Positions 50,763 to 60,091 of a DNA stretch of 64,000 bases are shown here, one piece after another. The notes beneath the pieces are model-generated. The model did no database searches, was not told where the DNA came from, and saw only the letters and a program-made list of their open reading frames with translations. Source of the stretch: Inquilinus ginsengisoli_B (GTDB lineage Bacteria > Pseudomonadota > Alphaproteobacteria > DSM-16000 > Inquilinaceae). Positions within the stretch are counted from its first letter, which is position 1, and every line of letters begins with the position of its first letter. The position numbers and the translations under genes are program-made. The stretch is taken from the NCBI RefSeq assembly GCF_050434925.1, contig NZ_JBNDJK010000001.1:4960001-5024000 (forward strand), given 5' to 3'.

Positions 50763-50905
50763 TCTGTGCGCGTAGCGGGGCTGCGCGGTGCGACAGGTCG
50801 ATTGTCCCTGGGGCCGTAGCACTTCTCTTAGGGAGCTGTCCCTGCCGGGACCGTGGTCCCGGCACATGGCGCCCACCTGCTGATGCAGGGCCCAAGAGGA
50901 GACAT
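50763..50905 (+). ncRNA. ssrS: 6S RNA
   Basis: A 145-base gap between zapA and the 5-formyltetrahydrofolate cyclo-ligase gene, the conserved position of 6S RNA in proteobacteria. It can fold into a long, interrupted hairpin whose tip is GCCGGGACC/GGTCCCGGC (about 50847-50866), with GC-rich complementary flanks. 6S RNA mimics an open promoter and sequesters RNA polymerase-sigma70 in stationary phase. Ends are approximate; no covariance-model search could be run. Confidence 0.72.
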
Positions 50906-50906
50906 A

Positions 50907-51539
50907 ATGACCACCGGCCGATGCGGCTCCGCTCTGCCTCTTCCCGCACCGTCTGACGACACGGAACTGCGCGACGCCAAGAAGGCGTTCCGGGCCGCGG
51001 CGCGTCAGCGGCGTGCGGCCTACCACCAACAGTATGGCGCCGGGGCGGGAGAGCGACTCCGCGACATCGTCCTGAAGGCGATTCCCCTGCCGCCGGGCGG
51101 GGTGGTCAGCGGCTATCTGCCGATCGACGACGAGCTCGACCCGCTGCCGCTGCTGCGCGCTGCGATCGATCGCGGCCATGCCGCCTGCGTGCCGGTGGTG
51201 CAGGGCAGGGGGCAACCCCTGGTGTTCCGCGACTGGACGCCGGAGGCGCCGCTGGTCGAGGGCGTGTTCGGCGTGTCGGTGCCGGCGCCCGACGCGCCCG
51301 AGCGGGTGCCCGACCTGCTGTTCGTCCCGCTGCTCGGCTTCGACCGCAAGGGCTTCCGCATGGGCTACGGCGCCGGCTTCTACGACCGCACCCTGGCCGG
51401 GCTGCGGGCGCAGCGGCAGGTCGTGGCGGTCGGCGTCGGCTATGCCGGGCAGGAGGTCACGGCGGTGCCGGTCGGCCTGCACGACGAGGCCCTGGATTGG
51501 ATCGTGACGGATCGTGAAGCGATCCGCATGGCTGTTTGA
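50907..51539 (+). CDS. fau: 5-formyltetrahydrofolate cyclo-ligase
   Basis: 210 residues. It converts 5-formyl-THF to 5,10-methenyl-THF using ATP. Family motifs are KKAFRAAARQRR near the N-terminus, SGYLPIDDELDPLPLL and the C-terminal GFDRKGFRMGYGAGFYDRTL (nucleotide-binding GYGxGYYD type). The start at 50907 follows AAGAGGAGACATA; the earlier in-frame ATG (50853) would lie in the 6S RNA. Confidence 0.93.
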   Translation: MTTGRCGSALPLPAPSDDTELRDAKKAFRAAARQRRAAYHQQYGAGAGERLRDIVLKAIPLPPGGVVSGYLPIDDELDPLPLLRAAIDRGHAACVPVVQGRGQPLVFRDWTPEAPLVEGVFGVSVPAPDAPERVPDLLFVPLLGFDRKGFRMGYGAGFYDRTLAGLRAQRQVVAVGVGYAGQEVTAVPVGLHDEALDWIVTDREAIRMAV

Positions 51540-51551
51540 GACGGATTTCGG

Positions 51552-52391
51552 ATGCGCATTCTGTTCCTGGGTGATGTCGTCGGCCGTGCCGCCCGTGTGG
51601 CGGTGATGGAGCAGGTGCCGCGGCTGCGGCAGCGCCTCGATCTCGATTTCGTCGTGGTCAACGGCGAGAACTCGGCCGGCGGTTTCGGCATCACGCCCAA
51701 GATCGCCGAGGAGTTCTACGAATCCGGCGTCGATTGCCTGACCACCGGCAACCATGTCTGGGACCAGCGCGAGCTGCTGGGCAGCATCGACCGCGACAAG
51801 CGGATGGTGCGCCCGGCCAACTTCCCGCCCGGAACGCCGGGGCGCGGCGCCACCCTGCTGCAGGCCCGCGGCGGCCGCCAGGTGCTGGTGGTCAACATCA
51901 TGGCGCGGCTGTTCATGGACGCGCTGGACGACCCCTTCGCCGCGGTCGACAAGCTGCTCGCCGACATGGCCATGCCGGGCGTGGTCGACGCCATCATCGT
52001 CGATTTCCACGGCGAGGCGTCGAGCGAGAAGATGGCGATGGGCCACCATCTCGACGGCCGGGTGACGCTGGTGGTCGGCACCCACACCCACATCCCGACC
52101 GCGGATCTGCACATCCTGCGCGGCGGCACCGCCTACCAGACCGATGCCGGCATGTGCGGCGACTACGACAGCGTCATCGGCATGGTCAAGGAGCCGGCGA
52201 TCGCCCGCTTCATCCGCAAGATGCCGACCGAGCGGCTGACCCCGGCCGAGGGCCAGCCGACGATCTGCGGCCTGGTGCTGGAGACCGACGAGACCACGGG
52301 ACTCGCCCGCCGGGTCGAGCCGTTGCGCCTCGGCGGCCGGCTGTCGCCGGCCTGGCCGACCGGCTTCGCGCCGGCCGAATCGGCGGGTTGA
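51552..52391 (+). CDS. TIGR00282-family metallophosphoesterase (YmdB-like)
   Basis: 279 residues. Metal-binding motifs are MRILFLGDVVGRAAR, VVNGENSAGGFGITPK (G-x-N-E), LTTGNHVWDQRE (G-N-H) and VVGTHTHIPTADL (H-x-H). The closest characterised relative is Bacillus YmdB, a cyclic-nucleotide phosphodiesterase affecting RNA turnover and biofilm formation. It follows fau by 12 bases, a common alphaproteobacterial order. Confidence 0.9.
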   Translation: MRILFLGDVVGRAARVAVMEQVPRLRQRLDLDFVVVNGENSAGGFGITPKIAEEFYESGVDCLTTGNHVWDQRELLGSIDRDKRMVRPANFPPGTPGRGATLLQARGGRQVLVVNIMARLFMDALDDPFAAVDKLLADMAMPGVVDAIIVDFHGEASSEKMAMGHHLDGRVTLVVGTHTHIPTADLHILRGGTAYQTDAGMCGDYDSVIGMVKEPAIARFIRKMPTERLTPAEGQPTICGLVLETDETTGLARRVEPLRLGGRLSPAWPTGFAPAESAG

Positions 52392-52420
52392 TCGAATTCA
52401 ACTTACTTCTCCGCAATCCC

Positions 52421-52446
52421 GCCTATCCGATTGCGGTGAAACGGAA
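52421..52446. repeat. Short inverted repeat upstream of yebC
   Basis: CCGCAATC (52421-52428) and GATTGCGG (52439-52446) flank a ten-base spacer, 30 bases after the metallophosphoesterase stop. No T-run follows. It could be an mRNA-end hairpin or operator in the 218-base gap that also carries the yebC promoter. Confidence 0.35.
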
Positions 52447-52609
52447 TCTCCCGGGCCGGAAACTTTCGTGCCTCTTTCCTCCGGGCCACAAAACCGCCAT
52501 AGTCTGGGCCTAACGCGGCGCCGGTGAGCGTGCGGTGGCGCTTGCCGTCGCCGGGCCGGCCGCATATGTCTCCCGCCGCGAGTTTCCCAAGTCAGTCAGG
52601 CACTGCCCC

Positions 52610-53359
52610 ATGGCCGGTCATTCACAGTTCAAGAACATCATGCATCGCAAGGGCGCGCAGGACGCCAAGCGGGGCAAGATCTTCACCAAGCTCCAGCGCG
52701 AGATCACCATTTCCGCCAAGCTCGGCCTGCCCGACCCGGCGATGAATCCGCGCCTGCGCGCCGCCATCCAGGCCGCGCGCAAGGAGAACATGCCGAAGGA
52801 CAACATCGAGCGGGCGATCAAGCGCGCGACCGGCGACGGCGACGACAGCGACTATGTCGAGATCCGCTACGAGGGCTACGGCCCGGCCGGCATCGCCGTG
52901 ATCGTCGAGGCGCTGACCGACAACCGCAACCGCACCGCGGCGGAAGTGCGCTCGATCTTCACCAAGCATGGCGGGTCGCTGGGCGAGACCAATTCGGTCA
53001 GCTTCATGTTCAACCGGGTCGGCGAGCTGGTGTTCCCGGCCAAGACGGCCAGCGCCGACGCGGTGTTCGAGGCGGCGCTGGAGGCCGGCGCCGACGACGT
53101 GCAGAGCGATGACGAGAGTCACACCGTGACCACCTCGGTCGAGGGCTTCGCCGCCGTGCGCGACGCGCTGGAGGAGACGTTCGGCGCGCCGGATTCGGCC
53201 GGGCTGGTCTGGCGCCCGCTCAACACCGTCGCGGTGAACGAGGAGCAGGGTGCGGCGCTGCTGAAGCTGCTGGACACGCTCGACGACAACGACGACGTGC
53301 AGCGGGTCTCGGCGAATTTCGAGATCCCGGATGAGATCATGGCGCGGCTCACGGCCTGA
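52610..53359 (+). CDS. yebC: YebC/PmpR-family protein
   Basis: 249 residues. The start MAGHSQFKNIMHRKGAQDAKRGKIF (quoted in part) is diagnostic, followed by ARKENMPKDNIERAIKRATG and YEGYGPAGIAVIVEALTDNRNRT, quoted in part. Members are DNA-binding regulators, and recent work links the family to relief of ribosome stalling at proline-rich sequences. The in-frame extension to 52535 lacks conservation and is rejected. Precedes ruvC as in many bacteria. Confidence 0.95.
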   Translation: MAGHSQFKNIMHRKGAQDAKRGKIFTKLQREITISAKLGLPDPAMNPRLRAAIQAARKENMPKDNIERAIKRATGDGDDSDYVEIRYEGYGPAGIAVIVEALTDNRNRTAAEVRSIFTKHGGSLGETNSVSFMFNRVGELVFPAKTASADAVFEAALEAGADDVQSDDESHTVTTSVEGFAAVRDALEETFGAPDSAGLVWRPLNTVAVNEEQGAALLKLLDTLDDNDDVQRVSANFEIPDEIMARLTA

Positions 53360-53467
53360 GCCGGCGGAGGGATGATGACGTTTCGGGGGTTGGCGATAGG
53401 ACAGGACCGGACGGCCGCGAGCGGCTGGTCGGGTCTTGATTTGCCCTCAGCCAGATTCCCCATTCTG

Positions 53468-53535
53468 TCATGCCCGGGCTTGACCCGGGCATCCAGAGGA
53501 TGTCGACATCCTCTGGATGCCCGGGTCAAGCCCGG
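53468..53535. repeat. Perfect 62-bp palindrome with flanking sequence (dispersed repeat)
   Basis: Positions 53474-53535 form an uninterrupted palindrome with 31-base arms centred on GTCGAC (CCGGGCTTGACCCGGGCATC... and its complement). It sits in the yebC-ruvC gap, 51 bases before ruvC. Its arm is shared with the partial copy at 38511-38538. The GGGCTTGACCCGGGCATCC core is typical of dispersed alphaproteobacterial intergenic palindromes. In RNA it would be a very stable hairpin. Confidence 0.9.
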
Positions 53536-53586
53536 CAATCACATCGAAGTATATGGTCGAGGCCGGTTGCCGGCACTGGACCGTCC

Positions 53587-54096
53587 ATGAGGATCCTCGG
53601 CCTCGACCCCGGGCTGCGCCACACCGGCTGGGGCATCCTCGATGTCGATGGCAACCGGCTGCGCTACATCGCCGACGGCCGCGTCGATTCCGACGACAAG
53701 GCCGACCTCGCCACCCGTCTTGTGCAGTTGCATGACGGGCTGGTCGAGGTGATCCGGAGCTGGACGCCGGACGAGGCGGCGGTCGAGGAGACCTTCGTCA
53801 ACAAGAACCCGACCTCGACCCTGAAGCTCGGCCTCGCCCGCGGCGTGGTGCTGCTGGTGCCGGCCCTGGCCGGCCTGCGGGTCGCGGAGTACGGCGCCAA
53901 CCACATCAAGAAGTCGGTGGTCGGCGCCGGCCATGCCGACAAGACCCAGGTCCAGCACATGGTGCGGATGCTGCTGCCCGGCACCACCTTCAAGACTCCG
54001 GACGCGGCCGACGCGCTGGCCGTCGCGATCTGCCACGCCCATCACCGCCAGACCGAGGCCAGCATCGCCGGCATCCGGCTGCAGGTGGCGCGATGA
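53587..54096 (+). CDS. ruvC: Holliday junction resolvase RuvC
   Basis: 169 residues. It cuts Holliday junctions during recombination repair. The acidic catalytic residues are visible: Asp7 (LGLDPG), Glu67-Glu68 (VEETF) and Asp139/Asp142 near the C-terminus (DAADALAVAICHAH). Length is normal. It overlaps ruvA by 4 bases. The start is MRILGLDPGLRHTG; upstream frame sequence is the palindromic repeat. Confidence 0.97.
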   Translation: MRILGLDPGLRHTGWGILDVDGNRLRYIADGRVDSDDKADLATRLVQLHDGLVEVIRSWTPDEAAVEETFVNKNPTSTLKLGLARGVVLLVPALAGLRVAEYGANHIKKSVVGAGHADKTQVQHMVRMLLPGTTFKTPDAADALAVAICHAHHRQTEASIAGIRLQVAR

Positions 54097-54713
54097 TCGC
54101 CCGGCTGCGCGGCCTGCTGGACAGCGCCGGGGGCGACCACGCCGTGATCGACTGCAACGGCGTCGGCTACCTGGTCTTCTGCTCGCGTCGCACCCTCGGC
54201 CTGCTCGGCGGCCCGCGCGAGGCGGTGGCGCTGCATGTCGAGACCCATGTGCGCGAGGACCACATCCATCTGTACGGCTTCGTCGACACGGCGGAGCGCG
54301 ACTGGTTCCGCATTCTGACCACGGTGCAGGGGGTCGGCGCCAAGGTCGCCCTCGCCATCCTGTCGGTGCTGTCGCCGGACCAGGTGGCGACCGCCATCGC
54401 CGCCGGCGACAAGGCGATGCTGGCCCGGGCCGAAGGCGTCGGGCCGAAGCTGGCCGGCCGGATCGCGTCGGAGCTGAAGGACAAGGTCGGCGGCATCGCC
54501 CTCGGGCCGGCCGCCACCGCGTTCCACACCGGGGGCGCCGCGACCGCACCGGCGGAGGCGGGCGCCGCGGCCGACGCGGTCTCCGCCCTGGTCAATCTCG
54601 GCTACGGCCGGGCCGAAGCATTCGCCGCGGTGGCCAGGGCCGGCGGCAAGCTGGGCCCTGAGGCGACCGTGTCGGCGATCATCCCCGCCGCCCTGCGTGA
54701 GCTGGCGTCATGA
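54093..54713 (+). CDS. ruvA: Holliday junction branch migration protein RuvA
   Basis: 206 residues: N-terminal OB domain (MIARLRGLLDSAG...GVGYLVF), helix-hairpin-helix domain (about 70-145, VQGVGAKVALAIL and AEGVGPKLAGRIASELKDK) and a C-terminal domain III that contacts RuvB (about 155-206). Domain linker is Ala/Gly-rich. Overlaps ruvC and ruvB by 4 bases each (ATGA). Confidence 0.97.
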   Translation: MIARLRGLLDSAGGDHAVIDCNGVGYLVFCSRRTLGLLGGPREAVALHVETHVREDHIHLYGFVDTAERDWFRILTTVQGVGAKVALAILSVLSPDQVATAIAAGDKAMLARAEGVGPKLAGRIASELKDKVGGIALGPAATAFHTGGAATAPAEAGAAADAVSALVNLGYGRAEAFAAVARAGGKLGPEATVSAIIPAALRELAS

Positions 54714-55765
54714 GCGCCCCCCTCAGCGATAATGGGCCCGACCGCATCGTCACCGGCGAGCGCCAGGGCGACGACGAAGCCTCGCTGCGGCCGCAGACGC
54801 TGGAGGATTTCGTCGGCCAGCGCGAGGTCTGCGACAATCTTCGCGTCTTCGTCACCGCCGCCCGCGGTCGGGCCGAGGCGCTGGACCATGTCCTGCTGTT
54901 CGGCCCGCCCGGCCTGGGCAAGACCACGCTGGCCCAGATCGTGTCGCGCGAGCTCGGCGTCGGCTTCCGCGCCACCTCCGGCCCGGTGATCGCCCGCGCC
55001 GGCGACTTGGCGGCGATCCTGACCAACCTGCAGCCGCGCGACGTGCTGTTCATCGACGAGATCCACCGCCTGAACCCGGCGGTGGAGGAGATCCTGTATC
55101 CGGCGATGGAGGATTTCCAGCTCGACCTGATCATCGGCGAGGGGCCGGCGGCGCGGTCGGTGCGGATCGACCTGCCGCCCTTCACCCTGGTCGGCGCCAC
55201 CACCCGGTCGGGGCTGATCACCACACCGCTGCGCGACCGCTTCGGCATCCCGCTGCGGCTGAACTTCTACGGCACGCCGGAGCTGGAATCGATCGTCGCC
55301 CGCGGCGCCCGGCTGCTGGGCTGCCCGCTGACCGACGAGGGCGCGCATGAGATCGCCAAGCGCTCGCGCGGCACCCCGCGCATCGCCGGCCGGCTGCTGC
55401 GCCGGGTGCGCGATTTCGGCGCGGTCGCCGGGCTGGACCGGATCGACGCCCGCGCCGCCGACCAGGCGCTGAGGCGCCTCGACGTCGACGAGGCCGGGCT
55501 GGACGCCATGGACCGGCGCTATCTGCGCCTGATCGCGGAGCATTACGGCGGCGGCCCGGTCGGGGTTGAGACGCTGGCGGCGGCGCTGAGCGAGCAGCGC
55601 GACATGATCGAGGATGTGATCGAGCCGTATCTGCTGCAGCAGGGCCTGGTGCAGCGCACGTCGCGCGGCCGCATGCTGGGTGACCGCGCCTACCGCGCGC
55701 TCGGCCTGGCCGAACCGAAGCGCGCCGCCTCCCAGCTCGACCTGCTGGCGGAAGACGAGCCGTGA
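54710..55765 (+). CDS. ruvB: Holliday junction branch migration ATPase RuvB
   Basis: 351 residues, AAA+ motor. Walker A GPPGLGKT is at 65-72, Walker B DEIH at 116-119, with sensor 1 GATTRSGLITTPLRDRFG and a C-terminal winged-helix DNA-binding domain (RTSRGRMLGDRAYRALGL, about 316-333). Overlaps ruvA and ybgC by 4 bases, so the recombination operon runs straight into the Tol-Pal genes. Confidence 0.98.
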   Translation: MSAPLSDNGPDRIVTGERQGDDEASLRPQTLEDFVGQREVCDNLRVFVTAARGRAEALDHVLLFGPPGLGKTTLAQIVSRELGVGFRATSGPVIARAGDLAAILTNLQPRDVLFIDEIHRLNPAVEEILYPAMEDFQLDLIIGEGPAARSVRIDLPPFTLVGATTRSGLITTPLRDRFGIPLRLNFYGTPELESIVARGARLLGCPLTDEGAHEIAKRSRGTPRIAGRLLRRVRDFGAVAGLDRIDARAADQALRRLDVDEAGLDAMDRRYLRLIAEHYGGGPVGVETLAAALSEQRDMIEDVIEPYLLQQGLVQRTSRGRMLGDRAYRALGLAEPKRAASQLDLLAEDEP

Positions 55766-56193
55766 CCGCGCCTCATCTCTTCCCCGTCCGGGTCTATTGG
55801 GAGGACACGGACGGGTCGGGAATCGTCTATCACGCCTCCTATCTGCGCTTCGCCGAGCGGGCGCGGACCGAGCTTCTGCGGGCGGCGGGGTTCGAGCAGT
55901 GGTCGATGCTGGAACAGACCGGCATCGCCTTCGCCGTGCGGCACTGCGCCATCGATTTCCGCCGCTCCGCCCGGCTCGACGACCAGCTGACGGTCGAGAC
56001 CCGGGTGACGGCCATCGGCGGTGCCAGTCTCGATATGTCGCAGGCGATCCGGCGGAATGGGGATGACATCGTCACATTGCTGCTGAAATTGGCCTGCATC
56101 ACTCGTGACGGCCGGGCGGCACGGATGCCGCCCCGGCTCCGCGAGGTCTTCAACGCGATCAAAGGTCAGACCGCGTCACACGCGGCGGAGTGA
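55762..56193 (+). CDS. ybgC: Tol-Pal-associated acyl-CoA thioesterase YbgC
   Basis: 143 residues, hot-dog fold. The active site is in VYWEDTDGSGIVYHASYLRFAERARTE, quoted in part (Asp and His of the 4HBT family, about 10-30). YbgC hydrolyses acyl-CoA or acyl-ACP thioesters and is the usual first gene of the tol-pal cluster. Overlaps ruvB by 4 bases; tolQ follows in 11 bases. Confidence 0.94.
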   Translation: MTAPHLFPVRVYWEDTDGSGIVYHASYLRFAERARTELLRAAGFEQWSMLEQTGIAFAVRHCAIDFRRSARLDDQLTVETRVTAIGGASLDMSQAIRRNGDDIVTLLLKLACITRDGRAARMPPRLREVFNAIKGQTASHAAE

Positions 56194-56204
56194 AGGGCGA
56201 AGGT

Positions 56205-56935
<731 letters not shown>

Positions 56936-56936
<1 letters not shown>

Positions 56937-57457
56937 TGGGTGTCTCGCTCTCCCACGCCACCGGCCGGGGGCGCGGCGGCCGCCGCACCTTCCGCCCCAA
57001 CTCCGACATCAACGTCACGCCCTTCGTCGACGTCATGCTGGTGCTGCTGATCGTGTTCATGGTCACGGCGCCGCTGCTGACCGTCGGCGTGCCGGTCGAC
57101 CTGCCGCAGACCCGGGCCCAGAACATCCCGACCAAGGAGGATCCGCTCCAGGTCACCATCGATGCCGCCGGCCAGATCTACGTGCAGAAGAAGCAGGTGG
57201 CGACGGAGGACCTGGTGCCGATGCTGACCGCGATCGCCAAGGCCCAGGCCTCGGCGGCGGGTGGCGGCCCGAACGAGACCCGGATCTTCGTGTTCGGCGA
57301 CCAGGCGCTGGCCTATGGCCGGATCATGCAGGTGATGGGCGCCATCACCGCGGCCGGCTTCACCCGGGTGGCGCTGATCTCCGAGACGCCGAAGGGCCAG
57401 GCCGCCGTGACCACCGTGCCGGCCGCCGCACCGACCGCTCCGGCACCGAGGCGCTGA
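56936..57457 (+). CDS. tolR: Tol-Pal system protein TolR
   Basis: 173 residues: one membrane helix with the conserved Asp32 in DINVTPFVDVMLVLLIVFMV, and a periplasmic ExbD/TolR domain (about 60-155). The C-terminus is Ala/Pro-rich. It is the partner of TolQ in the proton channel. ATG shares one base with the tolQ stop. Confidence 0.96.
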
Positions 57458-57466
57458 CCCAGCCCC

Positions 57467-58639
57467 ATGCGTCCCAGTCTCATCATCTCCCTGGCCCTGC
57501 ACGGCGTCCTGCTGATCGTGCTGATGCTCGGGCTGCCGCTGTTCCGGCGCGACGCGCCGGCGATCGCGGTCGTGCCGGTGGAGATCGTCAGCGCCGACGA
57601 GGTGAACCAGGGTGCGACCGGCGAGGTCGCGCCGGAGCGCCCGCCGGCGCCGGATGCCACCGGCGACGCCGAGGCGCCGCCGCCGCCGGCCGCGGCGAAG
57701 ACGCCGCCGTCGCCGAAGCCGCCGGCGCAGCGGCCGGAGCCGCCGAAGGTGGCGCAACTGCCGCAGCCGCGCCAGTCCGAGCCGACGCCGCAGGCGCGCC
57801 CGGCGCCGGAGCCCGAGCCGGCCTCGCCGCCGCCTCCGCCGCCGACCCCGCCGGCACCGAAGACGCCGCCGCAGGCGCCGGAACTGCCGACGCCGCCGAG
57901 GCCGACTTCGCCGCCGCCCACGCCTCCACCACCCCCGGTACAGGCACCGTCGCCGGAGCCGACCCGCAGCCCGCCGCCACCTCCGCCGACGCCACAACCG
58001 CCGCCGCCCCCGCCGCCGCAGCGGCCGAACCCGGCCTCTGGCAGGCCGGAGGCGGAGCCGACCCCGACTCCGTCCCCGCCGACGCCGCCGACCCAGACCG
58101 CCCAGGCCGATCCGATGGCGATCTCGCCGACCGAGGCACCGCGTCCGGGCTCCCGGCCGAAGGCGCCGCCGCCGGCACCGACGCAGCAGGGCCCCACCAC
58201 GTCGACGCGATCCACCGCGCCGTCGCAGCCGCAGGGCGACGAGATTGCAGGCCTGTTGGACGGCCAACCCAGTGGGCGCCAATCCAGCCGGCAGTCGAAC
58301 CGCCAGCAGCGGGCATCGGGGCAGGGCGGGCCGGCGACCCGTCTGTCGCGCGGCGACGAGGGAGCCATCCGTGACAAGGTCAAGCAGTGCTGGAACACCG
58401 GCCCGCTGGAAGGTGCGATGAACAAGCCTGTCGTCGAGATCAGGGTTGCTCAGATCCAGCCCGACGGCACCATCCTGCCCCAGGACATCACTGTGGCGAA
58501 CGACGGTGGCGACCGGGCCTGGGCCAATGCCGCGCGAAGGGCGGTCGCAAATCCGGCCTGCCAGCCCTGGCCGATGCCGGGTGGCGGATGGCCGAACGAT
58601 TCGTTCCTTCTTGTGTTCGACCCCAAGGACATGTTCTGA
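57467..58639 (+). CDS. tolA: Tol-Pal system energy transducer TolA
   Basis: 390 residues: N-terminal membrane anchor (about 4-23, SLALHGVLLIVLMLGL), a very long Pro/Ala-rich periplasmic linker (about 50-250, many PPPPP runs) and a C-terminal TonB/TolA-like domain (about 295-390, DKVKQCWNTG...FLLVFDPKDMF) with a Cys pair. The linker is proline-rich rather than the Ala/Lys helix of enteric TolA. It spans the periplasm and contacts TolB/Pal. Confidence 0.92.
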   Translation: MRPSLIISLALHGVLLIVLMLGLPLFRRDAPAIAVVPVEIVSADEVNQGATGEVAPERPPAPDATGDAEAPPPPAAAKTPPSPKPPAQRPEPPKVAQLPQPRQSEPTPQARPAPEPEPASPPPPPPTPPAPKTPPQAPELPTPPRPTSPPPTPPPPPVQAPSPEPTRSPPPPPPTPQPPPPPPPQRPNPASGRPEAEPTPTPSPPTPPTQTAQADPMAISPTEAPRPGSRPKAPPPAPTQQGPTTSTRSTAPSQPQGDEIAGLLDGQPSGRQSSRQSNRQQRASGQGGPATRLSRGDEGAIRDKVKQCWNTGPLEGAMNKPVVEIRVAQIQPDGTILPQDITVANDGGDRAWANAARRAVANPACQPWPMPGGGWPNDSFLLVFDPKDMF

Positions 58640-58664
58640 CCAGCCAGGAACCGAGGTGCAGACT

Positions 58665-59969
58665 ATGAAACGAGGCTTCCTTCACACCACGCTGGCCGCC
58701 CTGGCTGCGGTCGTATCCTTCTCCCTGGCGGCGGCGCCGGCCCAGGCCGAGATCAGGATCGACATCAACCAGGGCGTGTCGCAGCCGATGCCGATCGCCA
58801 TCACCGACTTCCCCGGTGACCCGGTCGGCAGCCAGATCAGCCAGATCATCTCGGCGGATCTCCAGCGCTCCGGCCTGTTCGCGCCGATCGATCCGCGCGC
58901 CTTCACCCAGGATGCGGCGTCGCTGCAGCAGGGCCCGCGCTTTGCCGACTGGAAGGTGCTGGCGGCCCAGGCCCTGGTCACCGGCCAGGTCCGGCCGCGC
59001 GGCGACGGGCGCTTCGATGTCGACTTCCGGCTCTGGGACGTCGCCGCCGAGCAGCAGCTGACCGGCCTGACCCTGACCGGCGACAGCGCCCTGATGCGCC
59101 GCGTCGCCCACAAGATCGCCGACGAGATCTACCGCGCCGTGACCGGCGAGGACGGCTATTTCGACACCCGCATCGTCTACGTCTCCGAGACCGGGCCTGA
59201 GGTGAACCGGGTCAAGCGGCTGGCGATCATGGACCAGGACGGCGCCAACCATCAGTTCCTGACCGATGGCTCCCAGCTGGTGCTGACGCCGCGTTTCTCG
59301 CCGAACACGCAGCAGATCACCTATCTGGCCTATGTGAACAACAAGCCGCGGGTGTATCTGCTCGACCTCGGCAGCGGCCGGCAGGAATCGCTCGGCGACT
59401 TCCCGAACATGACCTTCTCGCCGCGCTTCAGCCCGGACGGCAACCGGGTGATCTTCAGCATGGCGCAGGGCGGCAACACCGACATCTACGTCATGGACCT
59501 GCGCACCCGCTCGGCGCAGCGCCTGACCTCCGACCCCTCGATCGAGACCTCGCCCTCCTATTCCAAGGACGGGACGCAGATCGTGTTCGAGAGCGACCGC
59601 GGCGGCAGCCAGCAGATCTACATCATGAACTCCGACGGGTCGGGCGTGCGTCGGCTCAGCTTCGGCCAGGGCCGCTACGGCACCCCGGTGTGGTCGCCGC
59701 GCGGCGACCTGATCGCCTTCACCAAGATCTCGGGCGGTCAGTTCTCGATCGGTGTGATGCGGCCGGACGGCACCGGCGAGCGTGACCTGGCCTCCGGGTT
59801 CCTGGCCGAAGCCCCGACCTGGGCGCCGAACGGGCGCGTGCTGATGTACACGGCCAGCGGCGGCGGCGGCAGCAAGCTGGTCAGCGTCGACATCACCGGC
59901 CGGGTCAGCGCCGCGGTGCCGACGCCCTTCGACGCGTCCGACGCCGCGTGGTCGCCGTTGCTGCCGTGA
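58665..59969 (+). CDS. tolB: Tol-Pal system beta-propeller protein TolB
   Basis: 434 residues: signal peptide (about 1-27, ending AQAEIRI), N-terminal TolB domain (about 30-160) and a six-bladed WD40-like propeller with repeats such as FSPRFSPDGNRVIFSMAQGG and TSPSYSKDGTQIVFES. Periplasmic, it cycles between Pal and TolA. The upstream in-frame extension overlaps tolA and is rejected. Confidence 0.96.
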   Translation: MKRGFLHTTLAALAAVVSFSLAAAPAQAEIRIDINQGVSQPMPIAITDFPGDPVGSQISQIISADLQRSGLFAPIDPRAFTQDAASLQQGPRFADWKVLAAQALVTGQVRPRGDGRFDVDFRLWDVAAEQQLTGLTLTGDSALMRRVAHKIADEIYRAVTGEDGYFDTRIVYVSETGPEVNRVKRLAIMDQDGANHQFLTDGSQLVLTPRFSPNTQQITYLAYVNNKPRVYLLDLGSGRQESLGDFPNMTFSPRFSPDGNRVIFSMAQGGNTDIYVMDLRTRSAQRLTSDPSIETSPSYSKDGTQIVFESDRGGSQQIYIMNSDGSGVRRLSFGQGRYGTPVWSPRGDLIAFTKISGGQFSIGVMRPDGTGERDLASGFLAEAPTWAPNGRVLMYTASGGGGSKLVSVDITGRVSAAVPTPFDASDAAWSPLLP

Positions 59970-60017
59970 CGGCAAGCCGCGGAAATGCTAGAAATAACGC
60001 AAGAAATACCTTGCGGA

Positions 60018-60037
60018 GCAGGCAGTAACCTGCTTTT
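60018..60037 (+). terminator. Weak terminator-like hairpin between tolB and pal
   Basis: GCAGG (60018-60022) pairs with CCTGC (60029-60033) and is followed by TTTT. The stem is only 5 bp, so partial termination or attenuation between tolB and pal is the most that can be inferred. The 122-base gap may also hold a pal promoter. Confidence 0.4.
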
Positions 60038-60091
60038 CCCTCAACCGCTTTCCGAATCGTAAAGTCGGATCCACGTCAGGGGCAAAGAACC

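Noticed and set aside
53372..53590. Small ORF across the yebC-ruvC gap
   Set aside because: Its sequence is the translation of the palindromic repeat (P-G-L-T-R-A-S type), a known artefact of such elements.
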